Below are positions 15,610-24,583 of a stretch of DNA of 64,000 nt, in pieces; positions within the stretch are counted from its first letter, which is position 1; every line of letters starts with the position of its first letter. The notes beneath the pieces were generated by a model. It had not been told where the DNA came from and made no database searches. It saw only the letters and a list, made by a program, of their open reading frames with translations. The position numbers and the translations under genes were made by a program. Source of the stretch: Pleomorphomonas sp. NRK KF1 (GTDB lineage Bacteria; Pseudomonadota; Alphaproteobacteria; Rhizobiales; Pleomorphomonadaceae). The DNA lies in NCBI RefSeq assembly GCF_023721755.1, contig NZ_JAMDLH010000008.1:1-64000 (forward strand), in the 5' to 3' direction.

Positions 15610-17634
15610 ATGGCAACCAAGGCCACCGAAAACGACGAAGTCCAGGAAACCGGCAACGAAGGTCCGGACGGGCCTCTTCTCGACCTCAGCGATGCCGCCG
15701 TCAAGCGGATGATCAAGCTCGCCAAGAAGCGCGGCTATGTGACCTATGACGAACTGAACGAAGTGCTGCCGTCGGACCAGAACTCGTCCGACCAGATCGA
15801 AGACATCTACGCCATGCTCTCGGACATGGGCATCAACGTCGTCGATTCCGAGGAAGCCGAGGAGAGCCCGGCCGAGGACGCCGCCGGCGAGGAAGAGGGC
15901 GAAGTCAGCGAGGCCACCGGCACCGCCGTCGCCAAGACCACCACGACGCGCGAGCCGACCGACCGCACCGACGACCCCGTGCGCATGTATCTGCGCGAGA
16001 TGGGTTCGGTGGAGCTTCTCAGCCGCGAGGGCGAGATCGCCATCGCCAAGCGCATCGAGGCTGGCCGCGAGGCGATGATCGCCGGTCTCTGCGAGAGCCC
16101 CTTGACCTTCCAGGCCATCATCTTCTGGCGCGACGAGCTCAACGAGGGCAAGATCCTCCTGCGCGACATCATCGACCTTGAGGCGACCTATGCCGGACCG
16201 GACGGCAAGGCCGGCGCGCTGCCCTTCGAGGGCGGCGAGGAGGGCTCGGAAGAGACAGCCGAAGGCGGCGAACAGCCGGCCCGTCCGCGCGGCGAGGATG
16301 GCGAGGAACGGCCCGAGGGCGAACTGCCCGAAGGCGAGATGTCCGACGAAGACGACATGGAGAACAACGTGTCGCTGTCGGCCATGGAAGCCGAGCTGAA
16401 GCCGAAGGTTCTCGAAACCTTCGACCGCATCGCCGAGAATTTCAAGAAGCTGCGCCGGCTGCAGGAGCAGCACGTCGAGAACCGGCTGAAGAACACCACG
16501 CTCAGCCCGTCGCAGGAGCGCCGCTACAAGAAGCTCGAGGAAGAGATCCAGGAAGACGTCAAGTCGCTCTCCCTCAACGCCGCGCGCATCGAGGCGCTGG
16601 TCGAACAGCTCTACGACATCAACAAGAAGCTGATGGGCTACGAGGGCAAGCTCCTCCGCCTCGCCGAGAGCTATGGCGTGGGACGCGAGGACTTCCTGCG
16701 CCAGTATCAGGCCTCCGAGCTCGATCCCAACTGGATCCGCCGCGTCGCCTCGCTGTCGTCCAAGGGCTGGAAGGAATTCGTCGCCCGCGAGAAGGAAGAC
16801 ATCCGCGAGCTGCGCCAGACCATCCAGACGCTGTCGTCGGAAACCGGTCTTGAGCCCGGCGAGTTCCGCCGCATCGTCCACCTGGTACAGAAGGGCGAGA
16901 AGGAAGCGCGCATCGCCAAGAAGGAAATGGTCGAGGCCAACCTGCGCCTCGTCATCTCCATCGCCAAGAAGTACACCAACCGCGGCCTGCAGTTCCTCGA
17001 CCTGATCCAGGAAGGCAACATCGGCCTGATGAAGGCGGTCGACAAGTTCGAGTACCGCCGTGGTTACAAGTTCTCGACCTACGCCACATGGTGGATCCGG
17101 CAGGCGATCACCCGTTCGATCGCCGACCAGGCCCGCACCATCCGCATTCCGGTGCACATGATCGAGACGATCAACAAGATCGTCCGCACCTCGCGCCAGA
17201 TGCTGCACGAGATCGGCCGCGAGCCGACGCCGGAAGAGCTGGCCGAGAAGCTGGCGATGCCGCTCGAAAAGGTGCGCAAGGTGCTGAAGATCGCCAAGGA
17301 GCCGATCTCCCTCGAAACGCCGATCGGCGACGAGGAGGACAGCCATCTCGGCGACTTCATCGAGGACAAGAACGCCATCCTGCCGATCGACGCGGCCATC
17401 CAGTCGAACCTGCGCGAGACGACGACGCGCGTGCTCGCCTCGCTGACGCCGCGCGAAGAGCGCGTCTTGCGCATGCGCTTCGGCATCGGCATGAACACCG
17501 ACCACACGCTGGAAGAAGTCGGCCAGCAGTTCTCGGTGACGCGCGAGCGTATCCGCCAGATCGAGGCCAAGGCGCTCAGGAAGCTCAAGCACCCGAGCCG
17601 CAGCCGCAAGCTCCGCAGCTTCCTCGACAACTGA
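15610..17634 (+). CDS. rpoD: Primary sigma factor RpoD (sigma-70)
   Basis: A 674-residue housekeeping sigma factor. Region 1.1 ([20 protein letters not shown]) is followed by an acidic linker, region 1.2 ([20 protein letters not shown]), the large non-conserved domain with a long Glu-rich insert, and regions 2-4. Region 2 has [20 protein letters not shown] and [15 protein letters not shown]; region 4 has [20 protein letters not shown]. The ATG at 15610 sits six bases after GGAG; an ATG at 15604 is adjacent to the ribosome site and less likely. A strong terminator follows. Its unusually long leader contains the GANTC cluster, a CtrA box and repeat pair 2. Confidence 0.97.
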   Translation: MATKATENDEVQETGNEGPDGPLLDLSDAAVKRMIKLAKKRGYVTYDELNEVLPSDQNSSDQIEDIYAMLSDMGINVVDSEEAEESPAEDAAGEEEGEVSEATGTAVAKTTTTREPTDRTDDPVRMYLREMGSVELLSREGEIAIAKRIEAGREAMIAGLCESPLTFQAIIFWRDELNEGKILLRDIIDLEATYAGPDGKAGALPFEGGEEGSEETAEGGEQPARPRGEDGEERPEGELPEGEMSDEDDMENNVSLSAMEAELKPKVLETFDRIAENFKKLRRLQEQHVENRLKNTTLSPSQERRYKKLEEEIQEDVKSLSLNAARIEALVEQLYDINKKLMGYEGKLLRLAESYGVGREDFLRQYQASELDPNWIRRVASLSSKGWKEFVAREKEDIRELRQTIQTLSSETGLEPGEFRRIVHLVQKGEKEARIAKKEMVEANLRLVISIAKKYTNRGLQFLDLIQEGNIGLMKAVDKFEYRRGYKFSTYATWWIRQAITRSIADQARTIRIPVHMIETINKIVRTSRQMLHEIGREPTPEELAEKLAMPLEKVRKVLKIAKEPISLETPIGDEEDSHLGDFIEDKNAILPIDAAIQSNLRETTTRVLASLTPREERVLRMRFGIGMNTDHTLEEVGQQFSVTRERIRQIEAKALRKLKHPSRSRKLRSFLDN

Positions 17635-17660
17635 GGCAGCGACAGGCGAAAGAAATCGGG

Positions 17661-17690
17661 ACGGCGGGTCGAAAGGCCCGCCGTTTTTCT
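17661..17690 (+). terminator. Rho-independent terminator of rpoD
   Basis: ACGGCGGG (17661-17668) pairs with CCCGCCGT (17677-17684) around an 8-nt loop, followed directly by TTTTCT. It begins 27 bp after the rpoD stop codon. Confidence 0.88.
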
Positions 17691-17776
17691 ATTTGGGCGA
17701 TGGCGGCGATATCCGGCCGCAGTGGCGCCCGAAATGGATGCGACCCTGCGGCCGGTTCATCTTTGGGAGGCCGGAC

Positions 17777-18538
17777 TTGAAGACGCCCGTCAGATCATCC
17801 CGCGCGCCGTTCCTGAAGTCGCTTTCCTTCCGCAAGCCGGCGGGGGAGGGCGACGATTATCCCTTCACCGTTCCCCTGTTCTCCCGCGACTTCGTCATGG
17901 CGTTCCTGAAGCCGGTGTCGATCTTCGTCGGCGAGAATGGTGCGGGCAAGTCGACGCTTCTCGAAGCGATCGCGCTCCATTGCGGCTTCAACGCCGAGGG
18001 TGGCAGCCGCGATCACCAGACGCACGGCCGAAGCGACGTCGATCCGGTGCTCGAATCCCTGCGCTTCTCGTGGCTGCCACGGGTGACGACGGGCTTCTTC
18101 TTCCAGGCCGAGAGCTTCTTCGCCTTCTCCAACTACATCGACGCGGTGTCGGCGGGCCGCACGGACGCCTACAGCCTGACGGGTGGCCGGTCGCTGCACC
18201 ACCAATCGCACGGCGAGGCGTTCCTGGCGCTGTTCTCGAAACGGCTGGGCGGTCGCGGCGTCTACATCTTTGACGAGCCGGAGGCGGCGCTGTCGCCGGC
18301 CCGGCAGCTCACTTTCCTCACGATCCTCAGGCGGATGGAGCTGACGACGCAGTGCCAGATCATCATGGCGACCCATTCGCCGATCCTGATGAGCTACCCC
18401 TTCGGCGAGCTGTTCTCCTTCGAAGGTGACGGCGAGCTCAGGGAAATCTCCTTCAAGGCCAGCGAGCACTGGAAGCTCTACGGGCGCTTCCTTGCCAACC
18501 CCGAAAAGTTCCACGCCACGCTGTTCGAGGACGAGTGA
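17777..18538 (+). CDS. AAA-family ATPase (SMC/ABC-like head, COG3910 type)
   Basis: A 253-residue soluble ATPase. Walker A is GENGAGKS at residues 52-59, Walker B with the catalytic Glu is GVYIFDEPEAALSP, and the H-loop is MATHSPILMSYP. This is the compact single-head ATPase seen next to repair or stress genes; no partner lies beside it here. I chose TTG at 17777 because GGGAGG lies six bases before it and the protein then begins at the family N terminus. An ATG at 17738 gives 13 more residues with no ribosome site. It converges on the motB-like gene with 3 bp between the stops. Confidence 0.82.
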   Translation: MKTPVRSSRAPFLKSLSFRKPAGEGDDYPFTVPLFSRDFVMAFLKPVSIFVGENGAGKSTLLEAIALHCGFNAEGGSRDHQTHGRSDVDPVLESLRFSWLPRVTTGFFFQAESFFAFSNYIDAVSAGRTDAYSLTGGRSLHHQSHGEAFLALFSKRLGGRGVYIFDEPEAALSPARQLTFLTILRRMELTTQCQIIMATHSPILMSYPFGELFSFEGDGELREISFKASEHWKLYGRFLANPEKFHATLFEDE

Positions 18539-18541
18539 GCC

Positions 18542-19426
18542 TTACGGCAAGCCGGAGGGGAAGGCGTCGGTTGTCGGCAGCGGCGCGGCTTCCTTCAGCA
18601 TGATCAGCTCGATGCGGCGGTTGCCGGAGAGGAAGGGGTCGTCGGGGAACATCGGGTCCTTGTCGGCGACGCCGGTGACCTCGGCGAGGCTGCCCGGCCC
18701 GAGGCCGAAGCTGCCGAGGATGCCGGCGGCCGAGATCGCCCGGTCGGCCGAGAGCTGCCAGGCGCCGCCTCCGGCCACCGCCATGTGGCCGACGGATTCA
18801 GTGTGCCCGACAATCCTGAGCCGGCCCGGCATCTGCTGGATGACCGGGGCGATGCGCGACAGGATGATCTTCAGCCGCTCGGTCGGCTCGCGCGACTGCG
18901 AGGCGAACATCGGCCGGCCGTCCTGGTCGATGATCGAGATGTGCAGGCCGTCGTCGGCGATCTTGAGGATGATCTGCTTGGAAAGCTCGGCGTAGTCGGG
19001 CAGGTCCTGCAGCGCCTGCCGTAGCGACTCCGACGCCGTCAGATACTCGCGCGGCTTGCTCTCGGCCGCCTTCTCGAACCGGTTGGTGTTCACCTCCGGT
19101 CCCTGCTTTTCATACTGGTCGTTGAAGTCGGTGGCGAACTCCACCGCCTCGGACAGCGACATCGCCTCGACGTTGCGGAGATACTTGCGCTCGGGCAGGC
19201 CGTTCTGTTCGATCATGCCGGCGGGGCGCTGCACCGACTGGTAGCCGAAGGCGTCGCGCATCGAGCCGGCGGCCTCGTTGAGCTTCTGCTCGTCCTGGCT
19301 GGAGAAGGACACGATCATCACGAACAGCGCCATGAGAAGGCTCATGAGGTCGGCGAAGGTGATGACCCATGGCGCTCCGCCATGGCCGCCACCGTCGCCG
19401 CCGCCGCCACGCTTCTTCTGGGCCAT
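18542..19426 (-). CDS. motB: MotB-like flagellar stator protein, without a motA neighbour
   Basis: A 294-residue protein. A single N-terminal transmembrane helix contains the proton-carrying Asp (ITFADLMSLLMALFVMIVSF, Asp26), followed by a periplasmic linker and a C-terminal OmpA/MotB peptidoglycan-binding domain (LRIVGHTESVG, QLSADRAISAAGIL, SGNRRIELIML). MotB anchors the stator and forms the ion channel with MotA. No motA or other flagellar gene is visible, so it is isolated. The short MAQKKRGGGGDGGG N terminus is Gly-rich. A 22-bp palindrome lies about 90 bp upstream. Alternatives are the stator-like partner of a non-flagellar MotA/TolQ protein. Confidence 0.82.
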   Translation of the reverse strand: MAQKKRGGGGDGGGHGGAPWVITFADLMSLLMALFVMIVSFSSQDEQKLNEAAGSMRDAFGYQSVQRPAGMIEQNGLPERKYLRNVEAMSLSEAVEFATDFNDQYEKQGPEVNTNRFEKAAESKPREYLTASESLRQALQDLPDYAELSKQIILKIADDGLHISIIDQDGRPMFASQSREPTERLKIILSRIAPVIQQMPGRLRIVGHTESVGHMAVAGGGAWQLSADRAISAAGILGSFGLGPGSLAEVTGVADKDPMFPDDPFLSGNRRIELIMLKEAAPLPTTDAFPSGLP

Positions 19427-19513
19427 TGGCCGCTTACTCCTCGCCCGCTGCGCCGTCTCGAAGGCGCGCTTCGAGCGGTGCTTTTGGGAGAAGCTAAGTC
19501 CGGTCCATTAATA

Positions 19514-19535
19514 AACCGTACTGTACAGTATGGTT
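19514..19535. promoter_or_regulatory. 22-bp near-perfect palindrome upstream of the motB-like gene
   Basis: The central 12 bp TACTGTACAGTA (19519-19530) are a perfect palindrome, extended by AACC on the left and GGTT on the right with a single mismatched pair between. It begins 88 bp upstream of the motB start, near TTAAT-type AT-rich sequence that could be a -10. The size and symmetry suit a dimeric TetR/GntR-class repressor, but no such gene is adjacent. Confidence 0.6.
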
Positions 19536-19638
19536 CCTTTTTGCATACCTTGAATCATTTCAGCGGCAGGAACAGCTCGGCCACCGCCTCATGGTCCGGT
19601 CCGTCGGGGGCAAAGCTCAGCCGCCGGCAGTTTGGCCC

Positions 19639-20532
19639 TTACCGCCCCCTGACCAGCTCGGTCAGCTCGGTCACCAGCGCGTCGAACACGGCCCGGCAGC
19701 GGGTGTTGGCGCCAAGATCCTCGTGCATCACCACCCAGGTTTCCAGATCCTCGTGAAAGGCGTCCGGCAACACGCGCACGAGGTCGGGCTCGGCGTCGGC
19801 GATGATGGTCTGGCAGATGCCGATGCCGAAGCCGGCGCGGATGGCGGCGAGGTGGGCGATGTTGCTGTCGACGCGCAGGGCGAACATGGCCCGGTCGAGG
19901 CCCGGATGGCGCTCGGCGAAGGCCCGGATGGCCGGCGTTTCGGCATCATAGCCGATGATGTCGTGCTGCGTCAGCTCGTCCATGCTCCGGGGCGTGCCGC
20001 GGCGGGCGAGATAGTCCCTGTGGGCGTGGAGGCCCACCGGGAAGACGCCGACGCGCCGCGCGAGCAGCGCCTGCTGTTCGGGTCGGACCATGCGGATGGC
20101 GATGTCGGCCTGCCGCTTCAGGAGGTCGTCGACGGCGTTCGACAGCGACAGTTCGACGGTGAGGCGGGGGTAGCGTTGGCGCAGCCGCGCCAGGATGGCC
20201 GGCAGGTGGACGAGGCCGACCATCTCGCTGGCGCTGATGCGGACGGTGCCGTCCACCTCGCCGCTGCGGCCCTCGGCGGTGCGGAGGAGGGCGGCGGAGG
20301 TGGAGGCCATCAGCTCGGCGAAGGGCTTCAGCTCCAGCGCCGCGTCGGTGGGGGAGAGGCCGCGCGCGGTGCGCAGAAACAGCGGCGCGCCCACCGCCTC
20401 CTCCAGGGCGTCGATGTGGCGGGCGATGCTCGGCTGCGTCAGGCCGAGCGACCGCGCCGCGCCGGACAGCGAGCCCTCGGCGAGCACGGCGTTGAAGGTG
20501 CGGTAGAGGTCCCAGCTTGGTTCGCGGTTCAT
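19639..20532 (-). CDS. LysR-family regulator divergent from the epimerase gene
   Basis: A 297-residue LTTR. The N-terminal wHTH is GSLSGAARSLGLTQPSIARH (about residues 20-39), and the effector domain has the standard two-lobe pattern (VRISASEMVGLVHLPAIL, FGIGICQTIIADAEPDLVRV). It belongs to the large AllS/ArgP-like solitary group, and the ligand is not predictable. It is divergently oriented, 91 bp from an NAD-dependent epimerase gene, the usual place for an LTTR target. A GCATATGC palindrome lies 14 bp from its start. A Trp-rich RNA or stem downstream was not seen. Confidence 0.9.
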   Translation of the reverse strand: MNREPSWDLYRTFNAVLAEGSLSGAARSLGLTQPSIARHIDALEEAVGAPLFLRTARGLSPTDAALELKPFAELMASTSAALLRTAEGRSGEVDGTVRISASEMVGLVHLPAILARLRQRYPRLTVELSLSNAVDDLLKRQADIAIRMVRPEQQALLARRVGVFPVGLHAHRDYLARRGTPRSMDELTQHDIIGYDAETPAIRAFAERHPGLDRAMFALRVDSNIAHLAAIRAGFGIGICQTIIADAEPDLVRVLPDAFHEDLETWVVMHEDLGANTRCRAVFDALVTELTELVRGR

Positions 20533-20545
20533 CTATTTCCGTATA

Positions 20546-20553
20546 GCATATGC
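20546..20553. promoter_or_regulatory. Small palindrome in the LysR/epimerase intergenic region
   Basis: GCATATGC is a perfect 8-bp palindrome 14 bp from the LysR start and 71 bp from the epimerase start. It may be part of the LTTR binding site, which usually includes a T-N11-A element, but the assignment is weak. Confidence 0.3.
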
Positions 20554-20623
20554 AGAGATTTCGACAATTTCGTTCATGTGCTGCCGGGGCCATCTTCATC
20601 CCATCAACAGATGGAGACGGACA

Positions 20624-21625
20624 ATGAACACCAGGATAACCCTCGTTCTCGGCGCCACCGGCGGTATCGGCGGCGAACTCGCGTCCAGGCTGGCGTCCGG
20701 CGGCTGGCAGGTGCGAGCGCTCAACCGCAACCCCGACAGGGCCGGCAAGGAGGACCGCTTCCAGTGGATCAAGGGCGACGCCATGGTCGCCGCCGACGTG
20801 GCGACAGCGGCCGAAGGCGCGTCGCTGATCGTTCACGCCGTCAACCCGCCCGGCTATAGCGACTGGGACAAGCTGGTGCTGCCGATGCTCGACAACACCA
20901 TCGCCGCCGCCGAGGCGAACGGCGCCCGCATCGTCCTGCCCGGCACCGTCTACAACTACGGCCCCGACGCCTTCCCGGTGATCGCCGAAGACGCGCCGCA
21001 GAACCCGCTGACCCGCAAGGGCAAGATCCGCCGGGAGATGGAGCGGCGACTGAAAGCGGCGGCAGGGCGCGGCAAGGCGAGGGTGCTGATCGTCCGGGCC
21101 GGCGACTTCTTCGGCCCGAGGGCGGCCAACAACTGGTTCAGCCAGGGGCTGGTGAAGGCCGGCAGCCGGCCACGCTCGATCGGCTATCCGGGCAAGCGCG
21201 GCATCGGCCATCAGTGGGCCTATCTGCCCGATGTGGCGGAAACGATGGCGCGGCTGGTCGAGCACGACGGCCTCGCCGACTTCGAGAGCTTCCACATGGA
21301 CGGCCATTGGGACGCCGACGGCACGAAGATGACGGAGGCGATCCGCCACGCCCTCGACGATCCCTTCCTGCCGGTGAAATCCATGCCCTGGTGGCTGATG
21401 CGGCTCGCGTCGCCCTTCGTGCCCTTCCTCAGGGAGGTGATGGAGATGCGCTATCTCTGGCAGGTGCCGGTGCGGCTCGACAATGCCAGGCTCGTGGCAA
21501 CGCTCGGCGCCGAGCCGCGCACCCCGCTCGACAAGGCCATCAGGGCGACGCTCATCGGGGTGGGGTGCCTTGGGAGTGAGGCGCCGGAGCGGGCGGTGAG
21601 CCAGGCCCGCTTGTCGAGAAGCTAG
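20624..21625 (+). CDS. NAD(P)-dependent epimerase/dehydratase-like protein (extended SDR)
   Basis: A 333-residue Rossmann-fold protein with the nucleotide-binding GATGGIGG at residues 10-17, then VHAVNPPGYSDWDKLVLPML, and NYGPD in place of the usual catalytic YxxxK. It therefore fits the atypical SDR group more than a classical epimerase; the substrate is unknown. GGAGAC precedes the ATG at 20624; an ATG at 20576 lacks this support. It is divergent from a LysR gene, presumably its regulator. Confidence 0.82.
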   Translation: MNTRITLVLGATGGIGGELASRLASGGWQVRALNRNPDRAGKEDRFQWIKGDAMVAADVATAAEGASLIVHAVNPPGYSDWDKLVLPMLDNTIAAAEANGARIVLPGTVYNYGPDAFPVIAEDAPQNPLTRKGKIRREMERRLKAAAGRGKARVLIVRAGDFFGPRAANNWFSQGLVKAGSRPRSIGYPGKRGIGHQWAYLPDVAETMARLVEHDGLADFESFHMDGHWDADGTKMTEAIRHALDDPFLPVKSMPWWLMRLASPFVPFLREVMEMRYLWQVPVRLDNARLVATLGAEPRTPLDKAIRATLIGVGCLGSEAPERAVSQARLSRS

Positions 21626-21797
21626 GGAGCCGCCCAAGCGGGCGGGACCATGTTGGCCGTCCGCTCATCATGCCGTCGGATGGACAAACAAAACGCCATG
21701 ACGGAAGAATGGGTCGCGATGGGGGAGGCCCTGGAAGCGGCGGGTGCGGCTGGAAGATGGCTGTGTCGCTCCATTGGCGCGAAGGGCAAGGTTGGTC

Positions 21798-23681
21798 ATG
21801 ATGAAGCGCTCGAACGATGATGGCGCGGCGCGTGAGGAGGCCACGGCGTCCGCGCCGAAGCGGTCGGCCCAGGAGCGCCCCACGATCGGCGCGGCCGGTC
21901 GGTTTGCCATCGGGGCGGCGATCGGGGCTGGGCTGGTGGCGCGCTCGGCGGTGCGGGGCGGCGCCGATTTCATCCTGGCTCTGAGCGCCGGGCGGGTTCG
22001 GGTGATGGGTGCGCCGTCGGTCGTCTCCATGCTGCCGATCCATCAGACCAACGCCTTCGTGGCGGAGTTCGCCAGGGCCGAAATTCTCGGCCGCGTCGAC
22101 GTGCCCGTGCTGTTCGGCGCCTCGACCCTCGATCCGCGCACCGATATTCCAGAGCTCGTCCGGCAGATCGCGTCATGGGGGTTCGATGGCGTCATCAACT
22201 TCCCGAGCGTCATTCTGCTCGACGGCGACAGGCGGGCCCGGATGGCCCGGGCCGGCCTTGGCTGGCAGCGCGAGGTCGAATTGATTTCGGCGGCGAAGGA
22301 CGCCGGTCTCCTGGCCGCCGCCTATGTTCGTACCGGCCAGGAGGCGGCCGACATGGTGGCGGCCGGCAGCCGGCTCGTCTGCGTCAATTTCGGCTGGACG
22401 GCCGGTGGCTTTGCCGGCGAACCGGCCACGCAGGATACGGCCGGCGCGGCGGCCGAGGCGAAGGCGGTGTTCCGGCAGGTGCGACGCCTCAATCCCAAGA
22501 CGCTCTGTTTCGTCGAAGGCGGGCCCATCGTCACGCCGCAGGCGGCGGCGGAAGTTTGCCAGGCCGGCAACGCCGACGGCTATATCGCCAGCTCCACGCT
22601 CGATCGCATTCCGCTGGAAACGGCGGTCGTCGATACCGCGGCGGCCTTCAAGGCGGTGGCCGGCCTGACGCGCAAGGTCGAGGCGCTCAAGACCGCGATG
22701 CTGGGCGACGGGCGGCGGTTCGGTCTCTACGGGCGATCGGCGGCGATGACGCAGTTGGTTCGCATGATCGAGCGCCTCGCCGACAGCGACCTGACCGTGC
22801 TGATCCGCGGAGCGAGCGGCACCGGCAAGGAGCTGGTGGCACAGGCGCTCCACCGGGGCAGCCGGCGGCGCGACTGTCCGTTCGTCGCCGTCAACTGCGC
22901 TGCCATCCCGCGCGATCTCATGGAAAGCGAGCTGTTCGGCTTCGAGCGCGGCGCCTTCACCGGCGCCAGTCGGGCGCGCGTCGGGCGCTTCGAGGAGGCC
23001 AACAACGGCACGCTGTTCCTCGATGAGATCGGCGATCTCGATCTGTCGCTGCAGGGCAAGCTGCTGCGCGTTCTCGAAAGCGGCGTCATCGAACGGCTTG
23101 GCAGCAACCAGGCGCATCAACTGAACGTGCGGGTGCTCTGCGCCACCCATCGCGACCTCAGGGCGATGAGCGCCGACGGCCGGTTCCGCGAGGATCTGTT
23201 CTTTCGCCTGAGCCAGCTGGAGATCCGCGTTCCCGCCCTCTCCGAGCGGATCGACGACATTCCGCTCCTGGCGCAGAATTTCCTGGCGGACTTTGCCACC
23301 CGCCACAGCGCGAGCCCGAAGGTGATCGACAATATCGCCTACCAACTGCTGATCGGCCATTCCTGGCCGGGCAACGTCCGCGAGTTGCGCAACGTGGTGC
23401 AACAGGCGGCGATCCTTACCGACGGCGAAGTCATCGGCGCTGCCGATCTGGTGCCTCTGCTCGGCGAGAGGGCGGCGGCTCGCGACGTGACGCAGCTTCC
23501 GATCCGGGTCGCCAACGCCGGAACGATCGCCGACACATCGGCCGTCACCGCCGAAACCGAGCGGGACTGGATCCTCGAGGCGCTCCGCCGCAATCGCTTC
23601 CGGCGCGGCGCCACGGCACAGGAACTCGGCCTGTCGCGCAAGACGCTCTACAACAAGCTCCGCCAATACGGGATCGAGTGA
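21798..23681 (+). CDS. Sigma-54-dependent activator with N-terminal TIM-barrel (PEP-hydrolase-like) sensor
   Basis: A 627-residue enhancer-binding protein. Residues about 65-290 form a TIM-barrel domain of the PF09370 family (GVINFPSVILLDG at 131-143, VNFGWTAGGFAG, CFVEGGPIVTP, YIASSTLDRIPLE), known as a sensor fused to sigma-54 activators. The AAA+ domain follows with Walker A GASGTGKE (338-345), the sigma-54 contact GAFTGA (385-390) and Walker B LFLDEIGD. A Fis-type HTH ends the protein (ATAQELGLSRKTLYNKL). The ATG at 21798 has AAGG upstream. Its likely target is the -24/-12 promoter at 24514, inside the same gene cluster. Confidence 0.9.
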   Translation: MMKRSNDDGAAREEATASAPKRSAQERPTIGAAGRFAIGAAIGAGLVARSAVRGGADFILALSAGRVRVMGAPSVVSMLPIHQTNAFVAEFARAEILGRVDVPVLFGASTLDPRTDIPELVRQIASWGFDGVINFPSVILLDGDRRARMARAGLGWQREVELISAAKDAGLLAAAYVRTGQEAADMVAAGSRLVCVNFGWTAGGFAGEPATQDTAGAAAEAKAVFRQVRRLNPKTLCFVEGGPIVTPQAAAEVCQAGNADGYIASSTLDRIPLETAVVDTAAAFKAVAGLTRKVEALKTAMLGDGRRFGLYGRSAAMTQLVRMIERLADSDLTVLIRGASGTGKELVAQALHRGSRRRDCPFVAVNCAAIPRDLMESELFGFERGAFTGASRARVGRFEEANNGTLFLDEIGDLDLSLQGKLLRVLESGVIERLGSNQAHQLNVRVLCATHRDLRAMSADGRFREDLFFRLSQLEIRVPALSERIDDIPLLAQNFLADFATRHSASPKVIDNIAYQLLIGHSWPGNVRELRNVVQQAAILTDGEVIGAADLVPLLGERAAARDVTQLPIRVANAGTIADTSAVTAETERDWILEALRRNRFRRGATAQELGLSRKTLYNKLRQYGIE

Positions 23682-23684
23682 TCG

Positions 23685-24362
23685 TCAGCCGGCCCGATCC
23701 CTCATCTCGCGGCGCGTGATCGACCAGTCGACAACGCCATCGCTGGCGGCGATCAGCGGAGCCAGGATGGAGCCATAGGCCGGGTGGCGGAAGGCCAGGA
23801 TAGTCGCCTCGGGCGCGGCGTCGCGAATGACCTGGGCTGTGTCCAGCGTGATCGCGGCAGAGCGGGTTCTGTCCGACGGATCGTCGCCAGCGAAAGGCGG
23901 ATAGGCGAGAAGCTGCCGCAGGCCCGCCGCCGTCGCCTCACGGGCCTGCGCTACCGTCCTCACCACGGCAATGACGTCGAGGCCTTGTTCCGCCGCCATT
24001 GCGAGCGTCTCGAGCTCGGCGGCATAGTCGACACCGGCATGGCTCAGGGCTTCTGCGAGGCCGTCGGTGATGCCGGCGACGGTCGGCAGGTTGGTCACGC
24101 CGCGGATGCCGGCCTCCTTGATGAGGCCGAGGAGCATCGGCGCCGGCCGGAACGGATCGGCCGCGAGGATGCCGGCGAAGACGCCGTCCTTGCCGCCAAG
24201 GCTGCCGGCCGCGGCCAGCAGGGCGCCGTTGGCGTCGCCGGTCGGAAGGCAGCCGACCAGATCGGCCTCTTCCGCGCTCAGCCCGGCGAAGTGAGGGCAG
24301 ACGATCTGAAATCCGCCCGCGCTCCGAGTGACCCGATCGACGATCTCTCCGTTTTTCAGCAC
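23685..24362 (-). CDS. Free-standing TIM-barrel protein, divergent PEP-hydrolase family member
   Basis: A 225-residue single-domain protein related to the TIM-barrel domain of the neighbouring activator (GVTNLPTVAGITDG matches GVINFPSVILLDG). It begins with GTG at 24362, six bases after GGGAGG; a TTG at 24422 would add 20 residues with no ribosome site. The C-terminal half has drifted: the GGPI and ASSxxRLP motifs of the active paralogue are missing (AYPPFAGDDPSD and RHPAYGS stand there). It is convergent with the activator (stops 3 bp apart) and divergent from the Tm-1-like gene. It may be a sensor partner or a specialised enzyme. Confidence 0.72.
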   Translation of the reverse strand: MLKNGEIVDRVTRSAGGFQIVCPHFAGLSAEEADLVGCLPTGDANGALLAAAGSLGGKDGVFAGILAADPFRPAPMLLGLIKEAGIRGVTNLPTVAGITDGLAEALSHAGVDYAAELETLAMAAEQGLDVIAVVRTVAQAREATAAGLRQLLAYPPFAGDDPSDRTRSAAITLDTAQVIRDAAPEATILAFRHPAYGSILAPLIAASDGVVDWSITRREMRDRAG

Positions 24363-24424
24363 GCCTTTCCTCCCTGGATCGCCGGATCGCCCGCGCTGGG
24401 GCGGTTGGTTAAGGTCTGTCAATG

Positions 24425-24473
24425 AATGGGTAAAAATGGGTATTTTTGGGAAGTTCTCTCCTCTTTACCCATT
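24425..24473 (+). promoter_or_regulatory. Likely enhancer (UAS) for the sigma-54 activator
   Basis: AATGGGTAAA at 24425-24434 and its perfect complement TTTACCCATT at 24464-24473 form a 10-bp inverted repeat. An extra copy, AATGGGTA, lies between at 24435-24442. They are 40-90 bp upstream of the -24/-12 promoter, where a Fis-HTH activator should bind, and could also control the divergent gene at 24362. Confidence 0.65.
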
Positions 24474-24513
24474 GGGCGCGGGCAAAACGCCTTGTTATTG
24501 CTGGTTTGCCTCA

Positions 24514-24528
24514 TGGCACGGCACTTGC
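24514..24528 (+). promoter_or_regulatory. Sigma-54 (-24/-12) promoter of the Tm-1-like operon
   Basis: TGGCACG-N4-TTGC runs from 24514 to 24528 with the invariant GG (24515-24516) and GC (24527-24528) ten bases apart, a full match to the RpoN consensus. Transcription should start near 24539, leaving a 45-nt leader with GGGAGGAAA before the ATG at 24584. Confidence 0.85.
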
Positions 24529-24583
24529 GTTCTTTTTAGTCAAGGCGGCGCGGGAGTCCGCCTCATTTCGGGAGGAAATCCAG

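Noticed and set aside
15481-17592. A 703-codon open frame antisense to rpoD
   Set aside because: It is a GC-rich shadow of the rpoD coding frame. The product is low-complexity Leu/Ala/Arg/Asp-rich with no recognisable domain, while the plus strand encodes a complete sigma factor.
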